DNA of 64,000 bases from Antedon mediterranea (Eukaryota; Echinodermata; Crinoidea; Comatulida; Antedonidae). Location: assembly GCF_964355755.1 (NCBI RefSeq), contig NC_092671.1:20364001-20428000 (forward strand). The letters are read 5' to 3'. The position numbers and the translations under genes are program-made. The stretch's first letter is position 1. Each line of letters begins with the position of its first letter. Shown here piece after piece: positions 1 through 11,489 of this stretch. Under the pieces are notes generated by a model, which had not been told where the DNA came from, did no database searches, and was given only the letters and a program-made list of their open reading frames with translations.

Positions 1-94
1 GTGACCTCCAAGGCCCTGTCCAGCCTCATGTTTCTACAAAAAAATGCAGCAGATACACAGTACAGTGAACTATTTAAACACTGTACTACTAACT
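1..94. other. Left flank, no gene seen
   Basis: Short sequence left of the first TIR element. It contains a weak local inverted repeat around 55-92 (cagtacagtg against cactgtac). An open frame runs through it into the element, but it has no recognisable domain and I do not consider it coding. Confidence 0.5.
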
Positions 95-1034
95 TAGTCC
101 GGTGGCAGGAGGGGGAATATCACCACCCGAAAGGGGACAAATTGCCATCCAACTTTTCTAGACCAGAATTTTCCGTAGATTACAAATATGGAAGGTAATC
201 GATCAGGATAGGAAGCGTTTTCGAGATATAAGGGGTCAAAGTTAAAAATTGACCAATATAAAAACATGCTATATCTCTGGTAATTCTGGACGTAGTGAGA
301 TAATTTTGGTGTCAAATTGTTCACAATGTATATATTTATATTAGCTCTAACAGAACTTTCTTTTTAAAATTGACCAGAAACCCCATTGTTAGCAATTTTG
401 ACCTTTGACCTATTTTGCTATATCTAAGTAACAGCAGGTCGGAGAGAATTAAAAATAGGAGCAAATTGTTACAAAGATATACATATTCAGTGTAACAGAT
501 GATATTGCTTGAAAATGACCGGAAGTGTGGTTATTAACCTTTGACATAATTGAATAAGGTTATAAAAACATTAACAAAAAAAACAAAAAAAATAATAAAT
601 ATTTGTCGTAAGGAGCCAATTTTGGTGTCAAATTGTTCACAATATATATGTTTATACTTGCCATAATGCAACATTTTTTTCAAAAAGTGACTGAAACACC
701 TATTTTTCTGTAATTTTAACCTTTGATCTGTTTTTCTCATCTAATTAACGACATGGCATAGAGATTTCTAACTGCAAATTGTTTATAATAGATATTTTTA
801 TTCAATCTAATAGATTATACTGTTTGAAAAATACAAGTGTGATTATTGCTTTGAAATCCTGTACATAAGAGCCTATCAGGGCGGATTTATTTCAAAGAGG
901 TGTGGAAGGGGAATAATACTATTACTATACAGTACAATGTCTTTCAGAAATATTTGAGCAATTTCATTCAGGTATCCATGTATCTCCAATAAACGGAATG
1001 TACGGCTCATAGAGAATTCAGAAGTTACCCTTGG

Positions 1035-2400
1035 TTCATTTTGGCAAATCCATATGGGTTCCTTTTAAAAGGATTGAGGGTGCACAGACAGGCTTTTCCC
1101 ATGGCTTAATATTGGAACCTACAGTTTTAGTTACACGATATATTTCTAACACAGTAACTTATGAAGCCAAATGCATTGATCCGATACAGGGGCCAAATGT
1201 AGAACTGAACATACAGTAGAGAACCACAGAAGGGTCTAAATAGATGCCCTGCTGTTGTTTCATTTTAGGCAAAATCCAAATCGGTTTCTTAAGGATCGAG
1301 AGTGCACAGGCAGCTGTATTCCATGTGCCTGTCTATATAAACCCACATTGTCACCCCTTATATTTCCATTATGAGGCTTAATGTCCATGGATGACCGGCC
1401 CTTGGGTTAATTTGGGCAAATCCATAAGTGTTCCTTAAGGATCGAGAGTGCAAGGCAGCTTTATTCCATGGGCCCCGCCTGTCTATTATGAACCCACAGT
1501 GTCACCCCTTATATGTCCATTATGGGGCTTAATATCCATCCATGGAGGGCCGGCCTTTGGGGGTTAATTTGGGCAAATCCATAAGTGTTCCTTAAGGATC
1601 GAGAGTGCAAGGCAGCTTTATTCCATGGGCCCCGCCTGTCTATTATAAACCCACAGTGTCACCCATTATATTTCCATTATTGGGCTTAATGTCCATCCAT
1701 GGAGGACCGGCCCTTGGGTTAATTTGGGCAAATCCATAAGTGTTCCTTAAGGATCGAGAGTGCACAGGCAACTTTATTCCATGGTTCTGCCTGTCTATAT
1801 AAACCCACAGTGTCACCCATTATATTTCCATTATGGGGCTTAATGTCCATGGAGGACCGGCCCTTGGGTTAATTTGGGCAAATCAATACATTTTCCTTAA
1901 GGGTCGAGAGTTCACAGGCAGCTTTATTCCATGGGCCGCGCCTGTCTATATGAACTCACAGAGTCACCCCTTATATTTCCATTATGGGGCTTAATGTCCA
2001 TCCATGGAGAACGACCGGCCCTTGGGTTAATTTGGGCAAATCCATAAAATGTTCCTTATGGATGATCGAGGGTGTACAGGGATATTTATTATATCTCTAT
2101 GAACCCACATTTTCACCCCACATACATTATTTCCAATGGTCTCTTGTAGTCCCACATAGAGAACCCCGAAAGGTCCATGAAGGATCGGCCCTTGGGTTCA
2201 TTTGGGCAAATCCATAAATGTTATTTAAAGATTGAAGGTGCACATTTAGTTTTATTCCATAGTTCATCTATGAACTATTTACCCCATATTAATTTCTAAT
2301 ACAGGGCCTTATGTAGCACACCACATAGAGATCCCAAAAGGGTCCTTAGAGGGTTCATTCGGGCAAATCCATATGGGTTATTTTAGAATCCTTTGTGTAC
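1035..2400. repeat. ~155-bp tandem repeat array (about nine units)
   Basis: The phrase GGGCAAATCCATAAGTG and its variants recurs at about 1042, 1268, 1414, 1571, 1726, 1876, 2034, 2204 and 2361. Spacings are mostly 146-170 bp, with a longer first interval. Each unit also carries TTCCTTAAGGATCGAGAGTG, a TTTATTCCATGG box and a GTCACCCCTTATAT box. Central units are the most alike and the outer ones more diverged, the usual pattern for an array maintained by unequal exchange. It forms the core of the surrounding TIR element. Short open frames in it are by-products of the period and not genes. Confidence 0.9.
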
Positions 2401-3061
2401 AGGAAACTCTTTCCTGTATGGGCCAAACTATCTGTGGCTATATAAAAATTGTGGTCTGTCTGTGTAGCGAGTTGTGGATTGAGTTTGGCCACCTGGATCT
2501 GCCTATGCCCTATCCTGTACGAATTGGTATTCTCTGGTTCTGATGAATAGTAGTTTATTTTCAAAAAACGAATATTGTAGCCCTAATAAATGCAACTGTA
2601 TAGTGGCAAATCATTGAAGGTCAGCGCCACATTTTAACATCATAACATTTTAATCGTCATAATATTAATTTTATTATTTATTTTACAGTATTATATTAAA
2701 ACATTTAAAATAATGTGCACTAGAAAAAATATAAAAATACCATAACTTCACTGATCAAATAACGTGATTACATTGATCTCATAGTTTGAATAACTTTGCA
2801 TTATTTAGTATATCATTTGTTCAAATGTTGACCTTTGACCTATGTCAACTTGTGTAATGATAAATGTGCTCTTTTGATTGTGTATGATTGATAGATGTCT
2901 TAACAGAATGATAAAACATAACATTTTGTCTTAAATGTTAGTTTTTTTTTGGTTTTAAATGCAAATTGTGTGATTGGTCAATATTGACATTTGACCTTTA
3001 ATTGCAAAGTATTTGTTTTATAAGGCGACTGAATAACACCATACAATACCTATAACCATAC

Positions 3062-4855
3062 AATAATACTAACTCCAATAATTATACTAGTAACACTTCA
3101 GAAAATTGTTTTGCGGGTAACAAATTTGAATTTGATCTTCTTACCCCTGATTACATTTTTAACCAGTTATGTACATTGTCACCTAATAAAGCTATGGGTG
3201 TTGATAACTTTGATTGCAAACTTCTTAAACTAGCTGCTCCGATAATTTGTGACTCACTCTCATATATTTGTAATCTTTCTATGTTCAGTTCTAGATTTCC
3301 AGATGAATGGAAACTAGCTAAGGTAACACCTGTATATAAAGATGGGGATATGTCAGACCCTTATAATTACCGCCCAATTTCCGTTTTACCCATACTTTCA
3401 AAACTCTTAGAACGTGCTGTGCATGATCAATTATACTTGTATTTAAGAACTAACAACCTTATTAATCCCTCCCAATCTGGCTTTAGAAAAGGTCACTCTA
3501 CAGAAACTACTCTTTTAGATGTAACTGATTATATTTTAGATAACTTTGATAAAGGTATTTCTTCTGCTGCTTTATTTCTTGACTTGAAGAAAGCATTGAT
3601 ACAGTTAACCATGAAATATTACTTACCAAATTAAGGAATTATGGCTTAAATGATATTGCACTTCACTGGTTTAAATCATATTTAAGTGGACGATCTCAAG
3701 TTGTTTGTATAAATTCAACAAAATCTGAAACCATGAATGTTAATATTGGTGTCCCACAAGGATCAATACTGGGACCTTTACTATTTATTTTATACTTAAA
3801 TTCACTTCCTGATTTTTTATCTTGTAAATGTGTGATGTATGCAGATGATACAACACTCTTACGTAGTTCATCTGACCCTTTAATACTTCAGAATCAACTC
3901 AATATCAATCTAAACAAAATTATAGAATGGTTTGACCATAATCAACTCACACTAAATCTTAATAAGACCAAGCTTATGGTTTTCAGCACAAATCAGAAAA
4001 CGGCAACATTTAAGAATATAACTTTACTTCATAATAATGATACTATTGAAAGAGTTGATTCTTTTAAGTATTTAGGTGTCATGTTTGATCCTCAACTAAA
4101 TTGGAAGGAACATATAGACAAAATGTCTTGTAATATAGCTAAACGTATCGGTGTGATTCGTCGTATTAAGATGTATCTTCCTATGTATACTTTAAAAATG
4201 TTAGCAAATGCTTTAATTATTCCATTATTTGATTATTGTTGCTGTGTTTGGTCCAATTGTAACATAAGTTTTCCAGATTCTCTTCAGGTTTTAATCAACA
4301 GATTGGGTAGAATATTGTTATTTGTAGACATGTATACCCCTATTAATGATATCTTAAGTACTCTTGGATGGAGTAGACTTACAGAAAAATGGAATGAAAA
4401 TATTCTTATAATGCTATTTAAATGTTTAAAAGAAATAGCTCCAAGATACTTAACAATATTATTTCAATTTACTGTAGATAACCATAATAAATGCACCCGC
4501 TCCCAAAGTAATAATGACTTATCTATTCCATTATGGAATAACTCTCAGGGTAAAAGAACTTTTGTTTATAGATCAACTAAATTATGGAATTCTCTACCAA
4601 ATAACATAAAATCAGAACTGCATAATATGTCTTTGGCAACTTTTAAATCTTCACTATAGAAAACATATATGTATTAACCTTTTTGCCTTCACAATTGTAA
4701 ATAGTTTTATATCTGTTTTCTTTCCTTTTGTTTTTCTTGTTATTTTATTTTTGTTGTAAATATGTTTACTGAACCACTTTGGAAATCAGTACATTTGTAT
4801 AGAAAGTGTATTTCAGTTTAAAGAAAGAAGAAATAAATAAATAAATAATAAAATG
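3062..4855 (+). mobile_element. Non-LTR retrotransposon (CR1/L2/Jockey-like), 5'-truncated
   Basis: A LINE lacking its endonuclease end. It starts directly in the reverse transcriptase region and ends in an (AAAT)n tail at ~4830-4850, a microsatellite-like 3' end typical of CR1/L2-type LINEs rather than a long poly(A). It interrupts a repeat of the host element: sequence left of ~3061 and right of ~4855 is continuous in the second copy near 5340-5400. That junction sets the boundaries. The coding part is listed separately. Confidence 0.88.
3176..4659 (+). pseudogene. Reverse transcriptase ORF of the LINE, frameshifted
   Basis: Two overlapping frames (3176-3634 and about 3600-4659) together encode most of a LINE reverse transcriptase and its C-terminal thumb. 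Recognisable blocks are NKAMGVDNF and YNYRPISVLPILSK, QSGFRKGHST, a FLDLKKA block at the broken site, GVPQGSILGPLLF, the catalytic YADD at 3838-3849, then FKYLGVMFD and a terminal KLWNSLPNNIKSE block. The reading frame is lost near 3596, where the conserved block after KKA is out of register by one base. This copy therefore cannot make the full protein. The open sequence extends upstream of 3176 without a start codon, consistent with 5' truncation. In life the enzyme copies its own RNA at a nicked target site. Confidence 0.9.
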
Positions 4856-5629
4856 TATTAAAAGACCAAATTGAACTTTAATAAATTGGTTATATAATTG
4901 GTCAATTTTGAACTTTGACCCCTTATCTCTTCCTATTCGCTTCCTATCCTGATCGAAGTCTGATTTGATTAAATACAGTATTATTATTATATTATTATTA
5001 ATCAAAATTATAATGAAATAACATAACTTTACTAATCAAATAATTTGATTACTTGTAAAACCATCAATATCATAGTTTGGACAACTTTGCATTTATTTGT
5101 TAACTAATACGCGTATTAAAATGTTGACCTTTGACCTTATGTCAACTGATGAAATTGACCTTATGTCAACTGATGAAATGATGTATTCGCTCTTTTACAT
5201 TGCGTATGATTGATTAACAGGATAAGAAAACATCCAATTTTTATTAAATATTAGTTTTTATTTGGTTTTATAGGTACGTTCTATGATTGGTCAATATTGA
5301 CATTTGACCCTTAATCACAAAGGATTTTGTTTTCATAAGGTGATTGAATAGACACTTATAATCATAAAAATGTAATAAAAGACCAAATTGTGCTTCAATA
5401 AATTTGTTATAATACATATACATAATACATTGTTGTAATTGGTCAATTTTGAACTTTGACCCCTTATATCTCGAAAACGCTTCCTATCCTGATCGATTAC
5501 CTTCCATATTCGTAATCTACGGAAAATTCTAGTCTAGAAAAGTTGGATGGCAATTTTCCCCCTTTCGGGTGGTGATTCCCCCCTCCTGCCACTGGACTAA
5601 CTGGTACTACAATACAAACAAACAAAACT

Positions 5630-5930
5630 AAAGTTGCCCTTGTCGACATGGAACTCAACTCAACTGTGTCGACATAAGCGCTCCGAGCAACTGAACGCAA
5701 CTGATAGCAACTGATATGCACACCTGTCAACATAAGCTAGTTCCTTTCAGTTCCTTTCAGTTGCTCATGTTCTATTTTTCTGGAACTGGAAGGAACTCAA
5801 TGCAACTAAGATTTTTACGACTCAAGCTCGTTCAGTTCCATGTCGACATAAGCTCTCTTGTGCAACTAGGCCTAGGCTAGTTCCTTTCACTTTCAGTTGA
5901 GTTGGGTTCTAACAACATAAGGGCACCTTT
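5630..5930. mobile_element. Small TIR element (MITE-like)
   Basis: The ends are imperfect inverted repeats. The left reads AAAGTTGCCCTTGTCGACAT, and the reverse complement of the right reads AAAGGTGCCCTTATG, each followed by an AACTCAACTG box. The interior is made of GTTCCTTTCAGTT and CAACTGA words repeated in both orientations. There is no coding capacity. It lies 32 bp right of the large TIR element. Target-site duplication is not clear, so the superfamily is unassigned. Confidence 0.6.
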
Positions 5931-5934
5931 AAAA

Positions 5935-6670
5935 ACATGTCTAGGCTATTAGACTAGGCCTAGAGGCTAGTCAGACCAAACCTACTACCTACAGTAGGAC
6001 TAAGGTCTAGCCTAGGCCAGCTTTAGTGTAGCCAAGGCTAGCTATCTAGACTTAGGCCTACTCCTAGCTAGCTAGGTGGCTAGAGCCTAGGACTCTACTC
6101 CTAAGCTACGCCTAGTAGCTAGCTAGTCTAGTAGGTGAGTACTACTAGGCCTAGGCCTAACTAGGCCTAGCCTAGGGCCAGGCCTAACTAAAGCTCTAGC
6201 TAGCTAACTCTAAGGTCTAGGCCTAGATAGGCTAGCTAGGCCTAGCCTATATGCTAAACCCTCATCATAATATAATAGAGGCCGCGCTACTAGCCTAGGC
6301 CTACCTAGCTAGGGCCTATAGCCTTTCATTTTTTAGTAGGCCGGCCCTCCTCATCTCTAGGCCTAGGGCCTAGTAAGCCTACTAGCCTAGGCCCTAGTCT
6401 AGAGCCTAGCTACTAGGCTAGGCTAGTCCTAGCTAGGCTAGATAGAGGCCAGGCCTACCTACTATTGACCTCATTTTTGGAAATTATAGACATATAGGCC
6501 TCGAGAGGCTAGCCTGGAGAGTAGGGCCGCCTAGGCCTAGCTAGTACTGTAGGCCCCTAGCTAGGGCCAGGCCTACTACCCTAGGCCTAGCCTAGGCTTA
6601 GCTAGCTAGGCCTAGGCCTAGGTAGGCCTAGCCTCTAGGGCCTAGCCTAGGCTAGGCCTAGGCCTACCTA
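5935..6670. repeat. Palindromic CTAG / AGGCCT word-rich low-complexity tract
   Basis: About 730 bp composed almost wholly of interleaved CTAG, TAGGCC, GGCCTA and GCTAGC words, many of them self-complementary (for example ctaggcctag, ctagctagctagg). No fixed period is visible and no frame stays open, so it is neither a classical satellite nor coding. It is more GC-rich than its surroundings. Single copies of the same words are scattered elsewhere in the window (for example near 56400-56620). Confidence 0.85.
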
Positions 6671-8920
6671 GGGGCTATTAATTACAAAGTCAGATATGCA
6701 ATAAGGCTACAATTTACCGGATTTAATTTGTTTACCATCTTTCACTTTCCAGTTCTGGTAATACTAGGCCTAGGCTATAGTTAGGCCGGTAAGTAGAGTG
6801 TAGTTAGGCAGCTTGTGTGATGATGATGGGAGTTGAGAGGATTGGAAAAGAAACATAAAATAATATTATTTACTTTTTTACGCATCCCTCTGCCTCCTAC
6901 ACACACCCCACCTTTGATGGGTGTTGAATTTAATACAAGCTGTTTTTTACAATAGTAGGGCCTATGAACTGATAAAAGCACATTTGTTGTATTGTTTTAG
7001 TTAAAATATAAGTCACGTAAACCAATATTCTATCATTGTCGATGAATTTATTTTTCAATGCATCCATGGAGAGCGGGAGTACATCCTTTTGATTAAATAA
7101 CTTATCAGTCAGAAGACATATTCTGGCGTACGACGCACGATTACAACAAGCGGTCGTCGGCGCGCTGTTGTGTGGTTGAATTGTGTGTGGGCGCGCAACA
7201 GAGCCATTATAGGACAATAATCTTTCTAAATAAATTTAAAAGCAAAAGAAATGGATACAAATGGTAAAATGTAATAGTGAACGATGTTTTACATTACTTT
7301 AAAAGATTAAATACAAGGAAGTCAATTATTCGTTAAATTTAACTGTATACCTTGTCTTTTTTATAAGCAAAATAATTTTTTTTTTGTTGGGCAAAAGTGA
7401 CACTAACTATAAAATGACACGATTGAAAGTTTGATTTTATTCATCTTTATTTGTTATGTTTTTTGTTTTGATAATACTTTAATTAATCTATGTTAGTAGT
7501 AACACAATTTAGTTTTGTCATGTCCAGCAGTGTAAATGATAAATCCAAAAGTATATTTAACACATACAAACTTATATAATAATGGCTCTGGTGGTGGGAA
7601 ACATACTATAGCGCCGCCACGAAGTATCTTTGTTGGTTGTGTGGGGGTGATCGTGTCGTGTGCGGGTGGGGGTGGGGGGGGGGGGGGAGGGGTAGTGTGG
7701 CTCTCTGGTAGTTCTCCGAATTATCCACCACGCCGAGCCGCCGCATTGTTTTTCCTATTAGGTTAAGGCAGAAACTATAGAGGGCCTGACGGCAAACCAT
7801 GGAAATACAGTAGTTTTCACGCGGGGTATAGTAGCTGCTGCTGGTTAGATCCATCTCGGCCGGCCGCCGACAATCTCGGCCGCCGGATTAAAAAGCCGAA
7901 TTGTATGGCGCGCCACCGATGCTTGTATTGTGAATATACACAAGTAATACTGTAGTGTGTTTGCATACGCACTAATTAATAAATGAATACATTCATTAAT
8001 TAACTTTTAATTAATGTTTTAATAAATGTTTTTTTTTAATTTTAAGATTAAAATCGATTAGTAGTAGTGATATCAATTCATAGCCTAATGGACGAGGAAT
8101 AAAAATAGGCTACCTACAATATAAACAACTTTAAGTAAATATTTAAAAAAAAATTAAATCAATTTTACAGAAATTTTTATTTATTTATAAACATATTTCT
8201 ACTGGATAACAATATCAACGTTGTCCCACAAAACAAACAAAACAAAATATTCCATTTACAATTTCAATTTTAAGTATTAATTCGGTATAATTTGTTATAT
8301 TTTTTTAGCTGAATTCCTTCAGCAACACCTCAAAAACTTGAAAGACACGCTAAAGAAGTGCCTAATGATACGATCTGGGGCAGCTGCTACGTCTTTACCG
8401 CAATGCAAGTATTTTGAACAAATGAGATTTCTGCATAAAAAAACAGCCAACAAGCCAACTGTTAAGCTACAAGTAGTGGTACTACTAATATTCATTTTTA
8501 AAAAGTATTTTACAATTGGTCAATCTACACACTACATGCTGAAAGCAAGAAAATGCAAATCTGGTAACTAAATTGTAAGTTATTGGGAAAAATGTTACCC
8601 CCACTACCCCATAATATAATACATAGCATATTCATTTTTTGTTAATCTTTAACTTCAATTTTCTTGTTTATTGAGTCTGCTATTATGTTCATGAATAATA
8701 TCTATTCTATTTTTTTATTTAACTGGAAGTTATAAGTTTATATTAGAAAAAAAAAATCATTTTTTATTAAAGTTCAATTACCTTCTGACCTCTAATGGCG
8801 TCAATATCTGTTGGATTTACTTAGAAACGACATCGGAAGCCACTAATTTGATATAGTGTTCGAATCAACAGGAAGATGAAGTCGCTCTAATTTATTTTAG
8901 CATTTGACCGCCGAAGACTC
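6671..8920. other. No gene seen; local CpG/GC-rich patches and a G-run
   Basis: Mostly AT-rich sequence without recognisable coding blocks on either strand. Two GC- and CpG-rich patches stand out (about 7080-7200 and 7610-7910). The second contains a G-rich stretch around 7660-7695 with a 14-base G run that could form a G-quadruplex, and a CGGCCGGCCGCCG patch. These could be remnants of a regulatory CpG island, but I see no exon attached to them. Confidence 0.5.
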
Positions 8921-8922
8921 AA

Positions 8923-9306
8923 GCGAGTGAGTGGCCGAGCGGTTAAGACAATGGAACCGTAATTACGTAACCATAACATCGGCAAGGGTTCGAGGCTCAC
9001 TCGCTCCATGGTTCTGGTGGTAGAACGAGTCTTCTCGGATAAGGACTATAAACCGTAGGTCCAGTGTACACATAGCTCATGCGCACTTTAAAGAACCTAG
9101 TACATCTTTCGAGACGAGTAGGGAGGGGGTTACCCCGGTGTACTACTCCACACAAACACAGCCACTGTCACACACAACCACTGTGCAAATTGGGACGGGA
9201 CCGTTTTAGAGGTGTTTACCACCTGTTGGTCCAGATCCTTCACTAACTGAGTTAGTGAGAAGTCAAATTAAAAAAATAAATAAATAAATAAATAAAAATA
9301 AAACAA
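8923..9306 (+). mobile_element. tRNA-derived SINE
   Basis: The head is tRNA-like. An A-box-type segment TGGCCGAGCGGTTAA (8932-8946), as in Ser/Leu-type tRNAs, is followed by a B-box-like GGTTCGAGGCT (8987-8997), and terminal arms gagtgag and ctcactc can pair. A tRNA-unrelated body follows, with TTCTCGGATAAGGACTATAA and CACTTTAAAGAACC blocks of a kind common in invertebrate SINEs, and an AT-rich (AAAT)n tail at about 9268-9304. SINEs are transcribed by RNA polymerase III and mobilised by a partner LINE; the tail resembles that of the LINE at 3062-4855. I cannot name the SINE superfamily with certainty. Confidence 0.75.
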
Positions 9307-9410
9307 CGACTCGCTATAGTGAAAATAAGCCAATTGCTTTTTGATATAGAATTCGAGGAGACAGATTTAACAGAACTGTTACCATTTACAAATAATATTT
9401 AATGCCGGTA

Positions 9411-9700
9411 CAAAAACCGTTATTTACATTTCAATTGAATCGGATAGAATAGTATAGGTCTACTGTAATTAAAACAAATAATTATTTTTTTAGTGTTTAT
9501 AGTAGAATGCAAATAAGTACTATACTGTATACGTCTATGAAAACCATTATTTACATTTTAATTAAATCGGATTGGATATAGTATACTGTAATTAAAACAA
9601 ATAATTATAGGCCCCTATAGTGCAAATAAGTATTACAGTATAGTGTACGTCCAGGGAGTTAACAACTCCCTGGTACGTCTACGACAACCGTTATTTACAT
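9411..9700. repeat. Tandem duplication, ~130-bp unit
   Basis: A block starting aaccgttatttacatt recurs at ~9415, ~9543 and (partial) ~9684. Each is followed by a diverged tcaattgaatcgga / taattaaatcgga segment and ctgtaattaaaacaaataatta. Between the second and third copies lies a perfect 23-bp inverted repeat, CCAGGGAGTT-AAC-AACTCCCTGG, at ~9651-9673. Confidence 0.75.
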
Positions 9701-9884
9701 TTTAACTAATCCCCAGGCGCCATTGTACAGCGACTTCATTGTAAAAATGTTTATAACCATTTCTGACTGCAGCAGCATCCTTTGAATGTTGTTCCAACCT
9801 ATCCGACGTATTGATTGTAGACAAATTAATATCTGTATCTTGCCTTCATTCACCTGGCGTTGCCCCTGTTACCCCCAATATTTA

Positions 9885-10935
9885 TTACCATTTGATGAAT
9901 TTTGTTGCATTAGGAAATTGTGAAGAACGACAATAGATTGCGTTATGAGCCTTCCGTACTTTGGCAATAATTGGCCTCCTCAGAATGCGAAATCTGCTTG
10001 CAGCTATACCAAAGGAGTTTTCGATGACTCTTTGTGCTCTCGAAAGCCTATAGTTAAACACTCGTTGGTCAGTTTCCAAATGTGAAGAAGGGTAGGGTTT
10101 CATCATAATGCTTCTTTAATCCAAAAGCATCGTCTCCTACAAACACATAGGGCATTGTTTTGTCTGAATTTGGGAGTATTTCTGGACTGGAGCTGGAATG
10201 AGCAAGTTATTCTCTATAGCATGTCCCAAATAACTATATCCATATACACTATATACCATCACTCTGACGTACACTGTCTCCACAATGTCTACTAATGTAA
10301 ATGTATAGTTCGCATCACAAGCCGCCATAAGTACAATACTAATTATGCTAATTATAAAGGTTTTCTTGTAATTAAAATATGATGAGCCTGAATTATTAGG
10401 TGCTTGCATCACTACATGCTTCCCGTCTATAGACCCAACGCATTGGGAAAATTCAATGACTCGAAAAATTCATTAGAAATAACTTATCTTCTGTCGATGG
10501 ATGTTTGATGGAGCCTTTCTCTTTTAGGACTGTCCATATAGATAGCACCACACCTCTCATCAATTATTCTTCCAACAATTACCAATTGGCTCATACGGTA
10601 GCTTGCAGCAATTGTGACTTGTGCATCGCTTGTTACTAAGTATCTTAAACAAACACTTAATCTCTCATTGGGATTTAAGGATTTCCTTAATTTGGTATCT
10701 TGTTTCGTTATATACGAAGGGCAATCAAACTCAAAGGTTTCTCAAACGTTGTTAGTAACATTCGAAAGCATCTACAAAAGTACTCTCCATCATACAGCCT
10801 CAATTCTTTAACTAACAGGTGGTATTCTCCTTTTTGTTTTCTTTCACTGTAACTCGGTCTAACCCAAAACCTCTTTCTGTATTTTATTCTTCTTTGTTTC
10901 TGTCTTAGAATTAAGCCTAATAAAAGTCTTAACAA
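9885..10935 (-). pseudogene. PIF/Harbinger (HARBI1-like) transposase, broken
   Basis: Read on the minus strand, fragments appear in the expected order but in different frames. An N-terminal block (10935-10708) contains RRIKYRKRFWVRPSYSER and EYHLLVKELRL. A middle helical block (~10610-10480) contains VTIAASYRMS and IVGRIIDE. A DDE nuclease block (~10445-10300) contains MQAPNNSGSSYFNYKKTF and DANYTFTLVDI. The C-terminal block (~10106-9885) contains [20 protein letters not shown]. These are hallmark motifs of the DDE_Tnp_4 family. Frameshifts and in-frame stops separate the blocks and the KHV-type metal-site region is disrupted, so it is inactive. It could descend from the same family as the adjacent TIR MITE (11108-11488), but I cannot pair its own termini. 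Confidence 0.85.
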
Positions 10936-11075
10936 CTTAAATTTGATTAAAAGAAGTTAATGGTGGCATCGTGTAATGTTAATCATAGGCCTACAGTCAA
11001 AATCGCAAAGTCATTGGCTCTCACGTGGAAAATAAGTAAAAATTGGCGCAAATTTTTTCGCCGCGGAAATATATT

Positions 11076-11145
11076 ATTCGCGCGAACAAATTCGCCTAGT
11101 GGAAAATAGGCTGATTTTCCACTAGGCGAATTTGTTCGCGCGAAT
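11076..11145. repeat. 70-bp near-perfect palindrome at a transposon junction
   Basis: Two copies of the sequence ATTCGCGCGAACAAATTCGC...TAGTGGAAAAT face each other, with arms of about 32 bp and a short centre aggctg. The right arm is the left TIR of the following MITE. The left arm looks like the right TIR of another copy, so this appears to be two related element ends abutting. Confidence 0.85.
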
Positions 11146-11488
11146 CCAACGTTTCGAAGAGAAAAAAATCGCCTACTCTCTTTCCACTACATGAGTGAAT
11201 AGCTGCGACGTTCATGTTCCTCGCGTGGTTGCTGAGCATTTCGATTCGCATGAGTGCTCATGAAAGCGTCATAGCTCATTTCCTGAGCTCTGATTGGTTG
11301 CGCAATATTTCGCTTCGCAAAAAGTAGAAACAATTCGAACTAGTAATATAAATTTCGCTGAAGCGAAAAATCAAAGCAACTAGAATTCGTCGAAGAAGGC
11401 AATATGACAAGACAGAAACGCGAATACGCATGTGCATAGCATGACGCCATCGATTCGCGCGAACAAATTCGCCTAGTGGAAAATAGGC
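11108..11488. mobile_element. ~380-bp TIR MITE, probably Harbinger-related
   Basis: The left end (11110-11145) reads GATTTTCCACTAGGCGAATT then TGTTCGCGCGAAT. The right end (11453-11488) is its inverted copy, ending GTGGAAAATAGGC. The interior is rich in TTCGC/GCGAA words and has no open frame. Its place beside a broken PIF/Harbinger transposase suggests it is a non-autonomous derivative of that superfamily, but target duplications are not clear. Confidence 0.7.
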
Positions 11489-11489
11489 T

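Larger units (their letters stand above)
97..5597. mobile_element. Long-TIR DNA transposon, non-autonomous, with tandem-repeat core and nested LINE
   Basis: The ends are inverted copies of each other for about 170 bp. The left end starts GTCCGGTGGCAGG and continues through a GGAAGGTAATCGATCAGG segment at ~190-207. The same sequence is present in reverse at 5430-5597. A TA dinucleotide flanks both ends (95-96 and 5598-5599), which fits a TA target duplication as in Tc1/mariner-type elements, but no transposase is visible. Inside are subterminal TTTGACC-type motifs, a ~310-bp local duplication (303-470 against 617-760), an array of ~155-bp tandem repeats and a LINE insertion. The right end is itself partly duplicated (2640-3060 plus 4855-4960 resembles 4985-5500). 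The superfamily is inferred only from the TA flanks. Confidence 0.75.

Noticed and set aside
97-5597. Polinton or LTR retrotransposon
   Set aside because: The ends are inverted, not direct, and no integrase, protease or polymerase B is present; the only RT belongs to an inserted LINE.
5935-6670. CRISPR array or regular satellite
   Set aside because: No constant repeat or spacer length; words are interleaved irregularly, and the window is eukaryotic.
7536-7766. Open frame with a Gly-rich stretch
   Set aside because: It exists because of the G-run and GC-rich patch; no domain, codon bias or splice context.
10137-10412. Independent small membrane protein
   Set aside because: The hydrophobic stretch is the DDE region of the broken Harbinger transposase read after a frameshift.
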